Part shown: positions 44,328-52,379 of the stretch, piece by piece
Layout of the letters: each line of letters starts with the position of its first letter
Numbering within the stretch: the stretch's first letter is position 1
Made by a program: the position numbers and the translations under genes
Origin: Bacteroidales bacterium
GTDB taxonomy: Bacteria; Bacteroidota; Bacteroidia; Bacteroidales; Muribaculaceae
DNA: 64,000 bases
NCBI GenBank assembly: GCA_004557825.1
Contig: SFFL01000001.1
Span: 158,338 to 222,337 of the forward strand
Direction of reading: 5' to 3'
Notes under the pieces: generated by a model
Told to the model about the DNA's origin: nothing
Seen by the model: the letters and a program-made list of their open reading frames with translations, nothing else
The model's database searches: none

Positions 44328-45257
44328 ATGAGAAAAATCATTCTTTCTCTCGCTGTAGCATCGCTTGCAGCAGGCGCCCTCAGCTCCTGCGGTAGCAAGA
44401 ACGAGACAGCTTCGGCCGAGGACAAAGCCTTCGCCGACTCCGTGGCCACCGCTTTCGGCCAGTTCGCTGCCGTGCAGCAGCAGACCAACTTCACCCGCAT
44501 GAAGGCTCAGCTCACTCCCGAGGAACTTGCCAAATTCGACAAGGAGGCTTTCCTGAAGGGTCTGAAGGATGTGCTCACCGCCGATACCACCAAGACCAGC
44601 TATTTTATGGGTCTGTCTACCGGTATGCAACTCATCCAGCCCATTATGTCGCTGAATCAGCAGTATGGCTACCCGATTGACGCCGACGTAGTTTACGAGG
44701 CATTCAAGAAGGTGTATATGCAGGATTCCATCGCCAACCCCGAGGAGTTCTACACCGCTTACCAGAACATCTCGCAGCAGCTCCAGGAGCGTATCAACGC
44801 CCGTGAAGAGAAGCGCATCGCCGAATCTAAGGAGAACAAAGAGAATATCGCCAAGGGTAAGGCTTATGTAGCCAAGATGGTGAAGGAAGGCTATACAAAG
44901 GCTCCTTCGGGCATCGTATACAAGATCGAGAACGCCGGTACAGGTGACAAGGTAAAAGCTGCCGATCGCGTAAAAATCTTCTACCACGGCAAAAAGACCG
45001 ACGGCACTATCTTCGACGAAACCAAGGATAATCCCTACAGCTCAAGCGCTTCCGCCTTCATCCCCGGCTTCAACGAAGCCCTGACAATGCTTGGCAAGGG
45101 CGGCAAGATGACCGTGGTTATCCCCGGCGAACTTGCTTACGGCCTTAGCGGTGCCGGCAACCTGATCGGCCCGAACGAGACCCTCGTCTTCGACATCGAG
45201 GTTGTCGACGTAGAGCCTGCAGCCACCCCCGCAGCCGCTCCCGCCGCCAAGAAATAA
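44328..45257 (+). CDS. FKBP-type peptidyl-prolyl isomerase, lipoprotein
   Basis: 309 residues. The signal peptide ends in lipobox G-A-L-S-S-C (Cys21), so it should be lipid-anchored. An FKBP_N helical region follows (about 25-190), then the FKBP domain from about 200: SGIVYKIENAGTGDKV, VKIFYHGKKTDGTIFDET, GFNEALTMLGKGGKMTVVIP and ELAYGLSGAGNLIGPNETL. The C-terminal tail is Ala/Pro-rich. Third of three tandem FKBP genes, so the cluster covers cytoplasm, periplasm and membrane. A terminator follows. Confidence 0.92.
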   Translation: MRKIILSLAVASLAAGALSSCGSKNETASAEDKAFADSVATAFGQFAAVQQQTNFTRMKAQLTPEELAKFDKEAFLKGLKDVLTADTTKTSYFMGLSTGMQLIQPIMSLNQQYGYPIDADVVYEAFKKVYMQDSIANPEEFYTAYQNISQQLQERINAREEKRIAESKENKENIAKGKAYVAKMVKEGYTKAPSGIVYKIENAGTGDKVKAADRVKIFYHGKKTDGTIFDETKDNPYSSSASAFIPGFNEALTMLGKGGKMTVVIPGELAYGLSGAGNLIGPNETLVFDIEVVDVEPAATPAAAPAAKK

Positions 45258-45300
45258 TCCTCCCCCATAAATTCCGGAGGAATCCTCCGGAATATCCATA

Positions 45301-45337
45301 AAACGGTTGTGCCTGTTGGCGCAACCGTTTTTTTCAT
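45301..45337 (+). terminator. terminator of the FKBP gene cluster
   Basis: ACGGTTGTGCC / GGCGCAACCGT stem (about 45303-45329) followed by seven T. A preceding palindrome ATTCCGGAGG / CCTCCGGAAT is at 45271-45293. Confidence 0.85.
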
Positions 45338-45436
45338 CCCCACACATTATACGGTAGCATCCGACCACCATCCGGGAGCGAGGACCATCTGGGGCGTGCG
45401 CGATATCGCGCCCATTTTCAAAAAAAATGAATTTTC

Positions 45437-45470
45437 TTTGAAAAAAGTTGCCAAAAGGTGAGTATGTTTT
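45437..45470 (+). promoter_or_regulatory. weak promoter candidate of the 1215-residue gene
   Basis: TTTG (45437-45440), 22 bp, TATGTTTT (45463-45470), one mismatch in the -7 box. A hairpin AAATAGCGC / GCGCTATTT follows in the leader (45494-45517), and then a GTTTAACCTTAAAT block shared with the remnant copy. Confidence 0.35.
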
Positions 45471-45554
45471 TCCCACTCCAATACTCCTACTATGAAATAG
45501 CGCACACCCGCGCTATTTTAAAACAAACTAATGTTTAACCTTAAATAATTATTT

Positions 45555-48500
45555 GTGAAAAAATTACGCCTTTTGTTAAGCACAGCCGTCACTGCCTGTG
45601 CTTTAGGATTTTGGGCAGCACCGGCAGCTCACGCCGACGCAGACCCCAACTTCTACATTTACCTGTGCGTAGGACAAGGTAACATGGACAGCGAAAATCA
45701 AACCGCAATCGAGCAGATTGACCGCGTCAACATTCCCTCCAACTTCAAGGTGATGGCCGGTTGCGATTTCACCTCGCCCGTTCGCAAAACCGGCAACTGG
45801 TACCACGCTGTGCCCCCGCTGGTACAAGAGAGCGCCGGCCTTGGCCTCATCGACTATTTCGGCCGCGTGATGGCGCAAAATCTCCCCGACAAAACTATTG
45901 GTGTCGTGCCCGTGGCAACTTTCCACAACACTATTCAGGAGCTGTCGAAATATGCCGATCCTGCTAAAATGGGTGATCAATACAATAAATACGGCAAACA
46001 CGCCTACTCCCGACTGATTACTCTTGCTAAAAAAGCACAACAGCAGGGCGTCATTAAAGGCATTCTCCTCCAGGATGAGCGAAATCTCTCTTATGTTAAC
46101 GATCCTCAGTGGGAGAAGGTAGTTAAAATTCTTTACGATGATATTCTTGCCGACCTCAATCTGGACGCCAATAACGTGCCCCTGTTTATTGGCGAGCTTC
46201 CTTACGGTCAATATCAGGGCAGCAACGAAAGAGTAAAAGGTATCACCTCTACTATCCACACAGCCAAAGTAATCTCCGCTAAAGACTGTGGCGTCAATAC
46301 CAGTAATGCCGAGCTCTTCACCGCTGATGGTGTTCGTCTGATGGGTGGTCGCTATGCTCAGGCTGCTCTCAAAGTGCTGAATCCGGAGAGCAATATCAAC
46401 GACGACGCTGTAAAATCGATTGTTGTCAACAACATCCTTTCCTTCGGTAAAAATTACCCTGATATTGCCAAATATGCCGACATCCTTAACAGCGACATAT
46501 CTACCGAAAGCGAATATTACCACAATCTCTTTGTAGATCTTGTTAAAGGTAAGACTGACAATGCTGCTCAGTACTTCGGCAAGCTAACCTCTGATGGACA
46601 GCTGCTTACCGAAGGCCGTGCAGCTGTAGAAAGCTTCTTGGCAATGGATGGCTATGCCACCCATACCGACGTTACCGCCAAAATCCAAAATGCCGACGGC
46701 ACTGCACTTGATGGCTGGACCAATGATTACAAAGTTGACCAAGATCAAGGTGTAGCTAACAACATCGTGATTGAAACTTACCCAGGTGATTGTCCCACAT
46801 TCTCCACCGGGTTCCAGGGTGCGTTTATTCAGGCATCGTGGAGCAATGGCCACCACTACTATTGGAATTGCTCACAGGATGTTTCCCTCGAGCCGGGCAA
46901 ATACCGCCTGTCGGCTTTTGTTCGTACAAACCAGGATTACGCTCATGGTTCGGCCGACTATACAGCTTATCTTTATGCCGGAACTGATAAGGATAACGCC
47001 ACAAAGGGTGCCCTTAATCACCGCGGCAACGATAGCAACCTGTTTAATGTCGCAGGCTGGATGCCGATTTACGTAGACTTTGAAGTCCCCGCCACAGAAG
47101 GTGCCGCTGAGACAGCTACAAAGATTGGCTTCTACATTAATGCCTCAGGAGGATACGCCGGTCTGGCTCGCTTCCGTCTGGTTAAATATGATGGCGCGAA
47201 GGTAATTTCTCCGACCACCATCGAGGCTAAAACCGAAGTAGACGAAGCTAAAGAGGCTCTCGGAAACGCTGACTATGCTAATGTAACCGGTACTGAGCGC
47301 ACCGCCCTCCAGGCTGCTGTTGATGCCGCCGATCACGCTGGACTTACTGATGCTCTTGCCGCTTTCAAGAATGCGAAAGATTCATACAACAACTTCCAGA
47401 ACGCTCGCACCGATCAATTCCTTGCCACATACCGCTCTATGCTTCTAGGCCCAGATGCGGCTGAAAGCGCAGAACTCGCACAGAAATTCATCGATATGAT
47501 CAATGGCAAAGCTACTGACGCCGCAGATGCTCAGAGCAAAGCCGATGCTGGGGAATTGCTCCGTCAGGCTCTGGAAAGCAACAACACCCTTGGTGCATAC
47601 ACTGATGCCGTAGACTGCACCGACAAGATTACCAACCCCGAAGGCAATACCTTCGATGGCTGGCAGCATATCTACACCGGCGGTCCTACCGTAGTGGCTG
47701 ATAAGACCGACCATATCACCAAAGAGGCACCTCTTGCTCTGGCCAACGGTCAGTCGCAGACCAACTATTTCGAAGCCCTTTACAACACCGCAAACACCTG
47801 GACCTGGGATGTAGCTCAGGAAATCGTTTCCCTCGAACCGGGCAAATACCGCCTGTCGGCCTTCGTCCGCTACAACGAGAATGTCGTTAAGGAGAATACA
47901 TATATGTATGCAGGCGACACAAAGGGCGACTTTGAATTCAAATACCGCGACAACGGCCCGTTCAACGCCGGATGGCAGCCCATCTTCGTCGACTTTGAGG
48001 TTGCCGCCGCCGACACCCCCGTCAAGATTGGTTTCCATATCGAATCCGCCCCCTACAGCTACGCCGGCGTTTGCAATTTCCGTCTCGTGAAATTCGGCAC
48101 CACTAACAACCTCGAACAAGTACTCAACGCCTACATCGACCAGGAGAAAGAAGCGCTGCTCAGCGATGAACTTTATGCAGTCGTTACCGGTGACGAGCGC
48201 ACAGCTCTTGGCACTGCCAACTTCGACAACCTCGACGAAGCAGCCGCTGCTTTCAAGAATGCCCGTACCAACTACGCTCTCTATGCCAACGCAATGAGCC
48301 TCGTTGAAAACTACAAGGATCTTCTTAACGCAGATAATGCATACGTAAAAAGCAGCACACTTACCGAATACAACGATCTCTTCATTGCTACAGCTCCCAC
48401 TAATGCTGCTGCCGCACTCACTGCTACTGAAAATGTCAAGAAAGTAACTCGTGCTGCAATCGAAAGCGCCACAAAGCTGGAAGGATTTAGCGGTAACACC

Positions 48501-49202
48501 AACGCTACCGAGGAAATCACGAACCCCAACGGTGATAATACAAATGGCTGGGAAACTGTTTTCACAAATGGCGACGCTATTTCCGACTACAAAATGGAGT
48601 CATACAACGAAATCCCATTCTCTCTTACTGATGGTACAACATATAGCAATTCGTTCCTGTCTGCATGGAATACCAACGAATGGGCAATTGACTTCTCTCA
48701 GCAACTGATAAACCTCCCCGTTGGTTTCTACCGTCTGTCGGCTTTCGTTCGCACAAACACCAAGAACAAATATACAAAGCTCTATGCCGGTGAGAACACC
48801 AAAGATGCTGTTTGGTATGATATTCACTACGATAGTGACGCAGACAATCCCAACTGCGGCCTCTACACTAAGGGAATTGAAAATGTATTCATCGACTTTG
48901 ATGTAGTGAAATCTTCCGCTAACATCGCTGCCCGCAGAGCCGCTTCTACGACTCCCGTATTCACCCAAGGCACACCCGTGAAGATTGGTGTAAAAGCCGC
49001 TTCTCATGCCGGCGGTAGCTACTTCAATATCACAGGCTTCCGTCTGTATAAGTCGCCGACTCCCTCCGGAATCGAGAATGTATCGCTTGACGCCGAACTC
49101 GAACCCGCCGAACAAGTTTACTACGACCTGATGGGCCGCCGCGTTAGCAACCCCACCCCCGGTCTCTACATCTGCAACGGCAAAAAAGTCTACGTCAAGT
49201 AA
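45555..49202 (+). CDS. large secreted SASA-like protein with degenerate active site and three carbohydrate-binding-like modules
   Basis: 1215 residues from a GTG. A signal peptide (about 1-26) is followed by a sialate-O-acetylesterase (SASA/SGNH) domain (about 30-280). The catalytic block GQSNMxG is GQGNMDS (Gly42 at the nucleophile Ser), the H-Q-G-E-S-N block is L-L-Q-D-E-R-N, and Leu254 (ELFTADG) stands where the family has the catalytic His. Three similar beta-rich modules (about 384-545, 699-848, 995-1165) each carry a D-G-W start, a LxPGxYRLSAFVR-type strand (L-P-V-G-F-Y-R in the third) and an F-R-L-V-K/Y end, separated by helical linkers. The last ~45 residues (Y-Y-D-L-M-G-R-R-V...G-L-Y-I-C-N-G-K-K) resemble a type IX sorting tail. 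Parts are more AT-rich than neighbours. A substrate-binding role is likelier than catalysis. Confidence 0.8.
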   Translation: MKKLRLLLSTAVTACALGFWAAPAAHADADPNFYIYLCVGQGNMDSENQTAIEQIDRVNIPSNFKVMAGCDFTSPVRKTGNWYHAVPPLVQESAGLGLIDYFGRVMAQNLPDKTIGVVPVATFHNTIQELSKYADPAKMGDQYNKYGKHAYSRLITLAKKAQQQGVIKGILLQDERNLSYVNDPQWEKVVKILYDDILADLNLDANNVPLFIGELPYGQYQGSNERVKGITSTIHTAKVISAKDCGVNTSNAELFTADGVRLMGGRYAQAALKVLNPESNINDDAVKSIVVNNILSFGKNYPDIAKYADILNSDISTESEYYHNLFVDLVKGKTDNAAQYFGKLTSDGQLLTEGRAAVESFLAMDGYATHTDVTAKIQNADGTALDGWTNDYKVDQDQGVANNIVIETYPGDCPTFSTGFQGAFIQASWSNGHHYYWNCSQDVSLEPGKYRLSAFVRTNQDYAHGSADYTAYLYAGTDKDNATKGALNHRGNDSNLFNVAGWMPIYVDFEVPATEGAAETATKIGFYINASGGYAGLARFRLVKYDGAKVISPTTIEAKTEVDEAKEALGNADYANVTGTERTALQAAVDAADHAGLTDALAAFKNAKDSYNNFQNARTDQFLATYRSMLLGPDAAESAELAQKFIDMINGKATDAADAQSKADAGELLRQALESNNTLGAYTDAVDCTDKITNPEGNTFDGWQHIYTGGPTVVADKTDHITKEAPLALANGQSQTNYFEALYNTANTWTWDVAQEIVSLEPGKYRLSAFVRYNENVVKENTYMYAGDTKGDFEFKYRDNGPFNAGWQPIFVDFEVAAADTPVKIGFHIESAPYSYAGVCNFRLVKFGTTNNLEQVLNAYIDQEKEALLSDELYAVVTGDERTALGTANFDNLDEAAAAFKNARTNYALYANAMSLVENYKDLLNADNAYVKSSTLTEYNDLFIATAPTNAAAALTATENVKKVTRAAIESATKLEGFSGNTNATEEITNPNGDNTNGWETVFTNGDAISDYKMESYNEIPFSLTDGTTYSNSFLSAWNTNEWAIDFSQQLINLPVGFYRLSAFVRTNTKNKYTKLYAGENTKDAVWYDIHYDSDADNPNCGLYTKGIENVFIDFDVVKSSANIAARRAASTTPVFTQGTPVKIGVKAASHAGGSYFNITGFRLYKSPTPSGIENVSLDAELEPAEQVYYDLMGRRVSNPTPGLYICNGKKVYVK

Positions 49203-49251
49203 TCCCCCGATTAACCCCGATTAATCCCGCGAATTACATAACCTAATCCCC

Positions 49252-49633
49252 ATTAATCCCCAAAGCTGCGCTTCGTAGATGCGTCAACAATTCTGACGCG
49301 CATCTACGAAGCGCAATTGTTTTCTCCCATCCACATACCAGGGGTTTGCAGCGCTACGCGCAGCCGCGCGTCAGGAAGATTGCCCTGTAACACAGCTACG
49401 CCGTGCTTAATTTTTAATTCCAACCTAAATACCAGGGGTTTGCAGCGCTACGCGCAGCTGCACCCCTGGCTACACTGCCAGCTGGCTACGCCAGCCCCCA
49501 CAATACGCCAATATTTCCACACATCGCACCCCAAGTCACGTCAGCTGGCTACGCCAGCCCCCACAATACGCCAATGTTTCCGCAAATCGTAAGAGGGCCA
49601 TCCGGATGCGGCCGCGATGTATCGAGCCCCTAC
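49252..49633. repeat. Right arm of the large inverted repeat
   Basis: Reverse complement of 40262-40647. It begins 50 bp after the stop codon of the 1215-residue gene with a 21-bp hairpin GCGCTTCGTAGATGCG / CGCATCTACGAAGCGC that may end transcription of that gene. Two CCAGGGGTTTGCAGCGCTAC copies, two CAGCTGGCTACGCCAGCCCC copies and the GCGGCCGCGATGTATCGAGC core follow. No gene lies in it or in the rest of the gap 49203-49812 apart from the gapA terminator. Confidence 0.88.
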
Positions 49634-49713
49634 TTTCTAATGCGCAAAAAACTGGGCGGTAAACGGTGGGGATGAAAACGGGGCGGGAAATGCGGGGATG
49701 AAAACGGGGGGAT

Positions 49714-49750
49714 AAAAAAACGGGCCGCAACCCGGTGGGATGCGGCCCGT
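49714..49750 (-). terminator. terminator of gapA
   Basis: On the minus strand: ACGGGCCGCA (49741-49750) / TGCGGCCCGT (49720-49729), 10-bp perfect stem followed by seven T (49714-49720). Confidence 0.85.
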
Positions 49751-49812
49751 TATGTGGGGGGGGATAATAACCGTAGGGCTATTAGCCGTGGAGGGTAATA
49801 ACCGTGCGGTTA

Positions 49813-50820
49813 TTAGCCGTTGTATTTCTTCATGTGGGCGATGAGGTCGAGAACTTTGTTGGAGTAGCCGATCTCGTTGTCGTACCAGCTAACAACTTTT
49901 ACGAAGTTGTCGGTCAGGTATACGCCGGCGTTGGCGTCAAAGATAGAAGTGCGGGTATCGCCGAGGAAGTCGCTGGAAACGACTGCATCTTCGGTGTAGC
50001 CGAGCACGCCTTTGAGTTCGCCTTCAGCAGCTTCCTTCATGGCAGCGCAGATGGCTTCTTTGGTAGCGGGCTTCTTGAGGTTAACGGTGAGGTCAACAAC
50101 AGATACGTCGAGGGTGGGGACACGCATCGAGATACCGGTGAGCTTGCCGTTGAGTTCGGGGATAACTTTGCCTACAGCCTTAGCAGCGCCGGTGCTGGAG
50201 GGGATGATGTTGCCCGAAGCAGCGCGGCCACCACGCCAGTCCTTCATAGAGGGACCGTCGACGGTCTTCTGGGTAGCGGTAGTGGAGTGAACGGTGGTCA
50301 TAAGGCCGGTTTCGATACCGAACTTGTCGTTGAGAACCTTAGCGATAGGAGCGAGGCAGTTGGTGGTGCAGGAAGCGTTGGAAACGAACTGCTGGCCTGC
50401 GTAGGTCTTTTCGTTAACACCGCAAACGAACATGGGGGTGTCGTCCTTCGAGGGAGCCGACATAACCACGTACTTTGCACCGGCTTCGATGTGAGCCTGA
50501 GCTTTTTCCTTTGTGAGGAAAAGACCGGTGGATTCAACTACATATTCAGCGCCTTTGGCACCCCAGTTGATGTCTTTGGGGTCGCGGCAAGCGGAAACAA
50601 CGATTTCCTTACCGTTAACGATGAGGAGGCCTTTTTCGAGGTCGTAGGAAACTTCGCCGTCGAATTTGCCGTGCATGGTGTCATACTTGAGCATATAAGC
50701 CATGTAGTCAACGGGGAGGAGGTCGTTGATAGCAACTACCTCGATGTCGTCACGCTTGGTGGAGGCGCGGAAAACGAAACGGCCGATACGGCCGAAACCG
50801 TTAATACCTATTTTTGTCAT
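49813..50820 (-). CDS. gapA: glyceraldehyde-3-phosphate dehydrogenase
   Basis: NAD-dependent oxidation and phosphorylation of glyceraldehyde-3-phosphate in glycolysis. 335 residues. The Rossmann start IGINGFGRIGR and the active-site SNASCTTNC (Cys151) are intact, followed by T-V-H-S-T-T-A-T-Q, GRAASGNIIPSSTGAAKAVG, and the WYDNEIGYSNKV end. A single gene, with its own terminator and a structured leader of about 200 nt. Codon use is highly regular, as expected for an abundant enzyme. Confidence 0.97.
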   Translation of the reverse strand: MTKIGINGFGRIGRFVFRASTKRDDIEVVAINDLLPVDYMAYMLKYDTMHGKFDGEVSYDLEKGLLIVNGKEIVVSACRDPKDINWGAKGAEYVVESTGLFLTKEKAQAHIEAGAKYVVMSAPSKDDTPMFVCGVNEKTYAGQQFVSNASCTTNCLAPIAKVLNDKFGIETGLMTTVHSTTATQKTVDGPSMKDWRGGRAASGNIIPSSTGAAKAVGKVIPELNGKLTGISMRVPTLDVSVVDLTVNLKKPATKEAICAAMKEAAEGELKGVLGYTEDAVVSSDFLGDTRTSIFDANAGVYLTDNFVKVVSWYDNEIGYSNKVLDLIAHMKKYNG

Positions 50821-51017
50821 AGTCGGTTGGTTGTAAAAAACTATTTGGTGAATTTACAGAACTATCAATTTTCACTTGCCGGCTGCGGTGCCTGACCCAG
50901 AGCCTTCACGAGAGCTTGCTAACGCCCTCAGGGCTATCTGTCTAAGCCTTCACGCTGGGCCGCACGAGCATTTCGGCATACGGGGAGCGGTAACGTGCGG
51001 CCGCGGCACTACTTACG
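50821..51017 (-). promoter_or_regulatory. structured 5' leader of gapA
   Basis: About 195 nt lie between a TACCTTTG -7 box (minus strand, 51024-51031) and the gapA start. The leader has a perfect 9-bp stem GGCCGCACG (50958-50966) / CGTGCGGCC (50994-51002), a CCCAG/CTGGG pairing nearby, a GCCCTGAGGGC hairpin and two direct copies of AGCCTTCACG. The rest of the 342-bp gap 50821-51162 shows no gene. Regulatory function is inferred only. Confidence 0.45.
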
Positions 51018-51162
51018 GCAGTGCAAAGGTAGTGATTTTTTCCGAACCGCGTATATTTCCGGCGTATTTTTTCGCAAATTAACGAAAAATTTCCTTATTT
51101 GCGCCTCACCACCCGTTTCGACCGGGATTTCAGAGCCCGGTAGACAATATCTGTCAGCAGCC

Positions 51163-52368
51163 TTAATTTCTGCGGCGGCGCACCGACTTGGCCACGGAGG
51201 AGGAAGATGCTTTGGCGGCTTTGGGCTTGCTCACCTTCTTCTTTTTGGTGTCCTTCTTCTTGGTGGCGTTTTTGTCGCTGCTGCGGCGCCCTCGGGTGCT
51301 GCGTACATGCTTGCGGGACTGCTCGGAAGCCTCGGAGGCTTCTGTGTCGCTGCCGTCGCGCGAAGCAATGGCTTCGGCGGCCTCAGCGGCTTCTGCAGCC
51401 TTGGCCTCAGCCTCCTCGCGGGCTTCGCGGGCGGCGATCACTTCCTCCCGCGAAGGCACCCAAAGTGTCTTGTCGAACGCTTCCAGACGGTTCTGGATGC
51501 TGTCCTGGGCGCGCTGACGGTCGTCAGGGTCGGGGAACATCTGCGCCATGGAGCGGTTGGCCAGGTTGCGGGTCTTATATATGTCGCCGTCATACATATT
51601 GCGCGAGAAGAAGTCGGCGTAAGTGTAACGGGGCAGGTTGTTGTTGTCGTCGACAAAGATATACTGCTGAGTGAGATAGGGGCGCAGGTCGTTCATCGAC
51701 ACCCAAAACATAGGATAGCGCACGGCCTCGCCGCCGAAATCGTCGCTGCGGTGAAGCACCGGGCAGATGGCCTCGACGATGCGCTGAGTCTTGTTGGTGC
51801 GGGCGTCGAACTGCCATTTCTCCACCACGAAGTAGGAAAGCACCTCATTGCAGGGCACGTCGCTCTCCTCGATGGTGAATTTGGGGTTCTTTTCGGTGGA
51901 ACCTTTGGCCGGGGTGTAGAGCACGTGGAAGCGGTCGAGCATATCTTTCACCTTCACCTTATACTGGTCGGTGAAGACTTCCTTGCCGTCGAGGTATTCG
52001 TAGACCGGAATCTGGTTGTCGGCCACCAGGCGCATAATTATGCGGAAGAGATTCTCCTGGCCGTCGAGCACCTCCTCCGGGTAGTAGAGGGGGAGGTTCT
52101 GCGGCTTGTCGAGCTTCACGTCGCGGTAAATCACACGCATCCACACCTTGTCGGCATCGGCCACATCCTGGTTGGTGAAGCGCTGCTGCATTCGCGGAGT
52201 CACGCCCGGCTGGGCGGCGTCCTTGCCGCCGCGGGTGCGGTCGGCGCCACCGCGGCGCACTATTGAGGAGCTGCTCGACGAGCCGTTCTGCTGGGTCTGA
52301 GCCAGGGCAGGCATTGCGACACTCACGAGCGCCACAGCAGCCATAATATATTTTGCAATCGTTTTCAT
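51163..52368 (-). CDS. porN: type IX secretion system protein PorN/GldN
   Basis: Periplasmic ring component of the T9SS that forms the PorK-PorN ring under the outer membrane. 401 residues: signal peptide (about 1-23, ending P-A-L-A-Q), then the GldN domain with DKVWMRVIYRDVKLDKPQN, PLYYP, W-x-x-R-I-V-E-A-I-C-P-V and PMFWVSMNDLRPYL. The C-terminal ~100 residues are an Ala/Glu coil followed by a very basic Lys/Arg/Ser tail (K-K-K-D-T-K-K-K-K, ending R-R-R-R-N), longer and more basic than the typical GldN end. Last gene of the por block, 11 bp after porM. Confidence 0.93.
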   Translation of the reverse strand: MKTIAKYIMAAVALVSVAMPALAQTQQNGSSSSSSIVRRGGADRTRGGKDAAQPGVTPRMQQRFTNQDVADADKVWMRVIYRDVKLDKPQNLPLYYPEEVLDGQENLFRIIMRLVADNQIPVYEYLDGKEVFTDQYKVKVKDMLDRFHVLYTPAKGSTEKNPKFTIEESDVPCNEVLSYFVVEKWQFDARTNKTQRIVEAICPVLHRSDDFGGEAVRYPMFWVSMNDLRPYLTQQYIFVDDNNNLPRYTYADFFSRNMYDGDIYKTRNLANRSMAQMFPDPDDRQRAQDSIQNRLEAFDKTLWVPSREEVIAAREAREEAEAKAAEAAEAAEAIASRDGSDTEASEASEQSRKHVRSTRGRRSSDKNATKKKDTKKKKVSKPKAAKASSSSVAKSVRRRRN

Positions 52369-52379
52369 TATTGTCGCGA

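Noticed and set aside
40262..49633. Composite transposon bounded by the inverted arms
   Set aside because: No transposase or insertion-sequence gene is seen in the arms or interior, and no target-site duplication is evident at the outer ends.
50995..52266. 423-residue open frame on the plus strand across porN
   Set aside because: Antisense to GldN, begins in the gapA leader; no family features.
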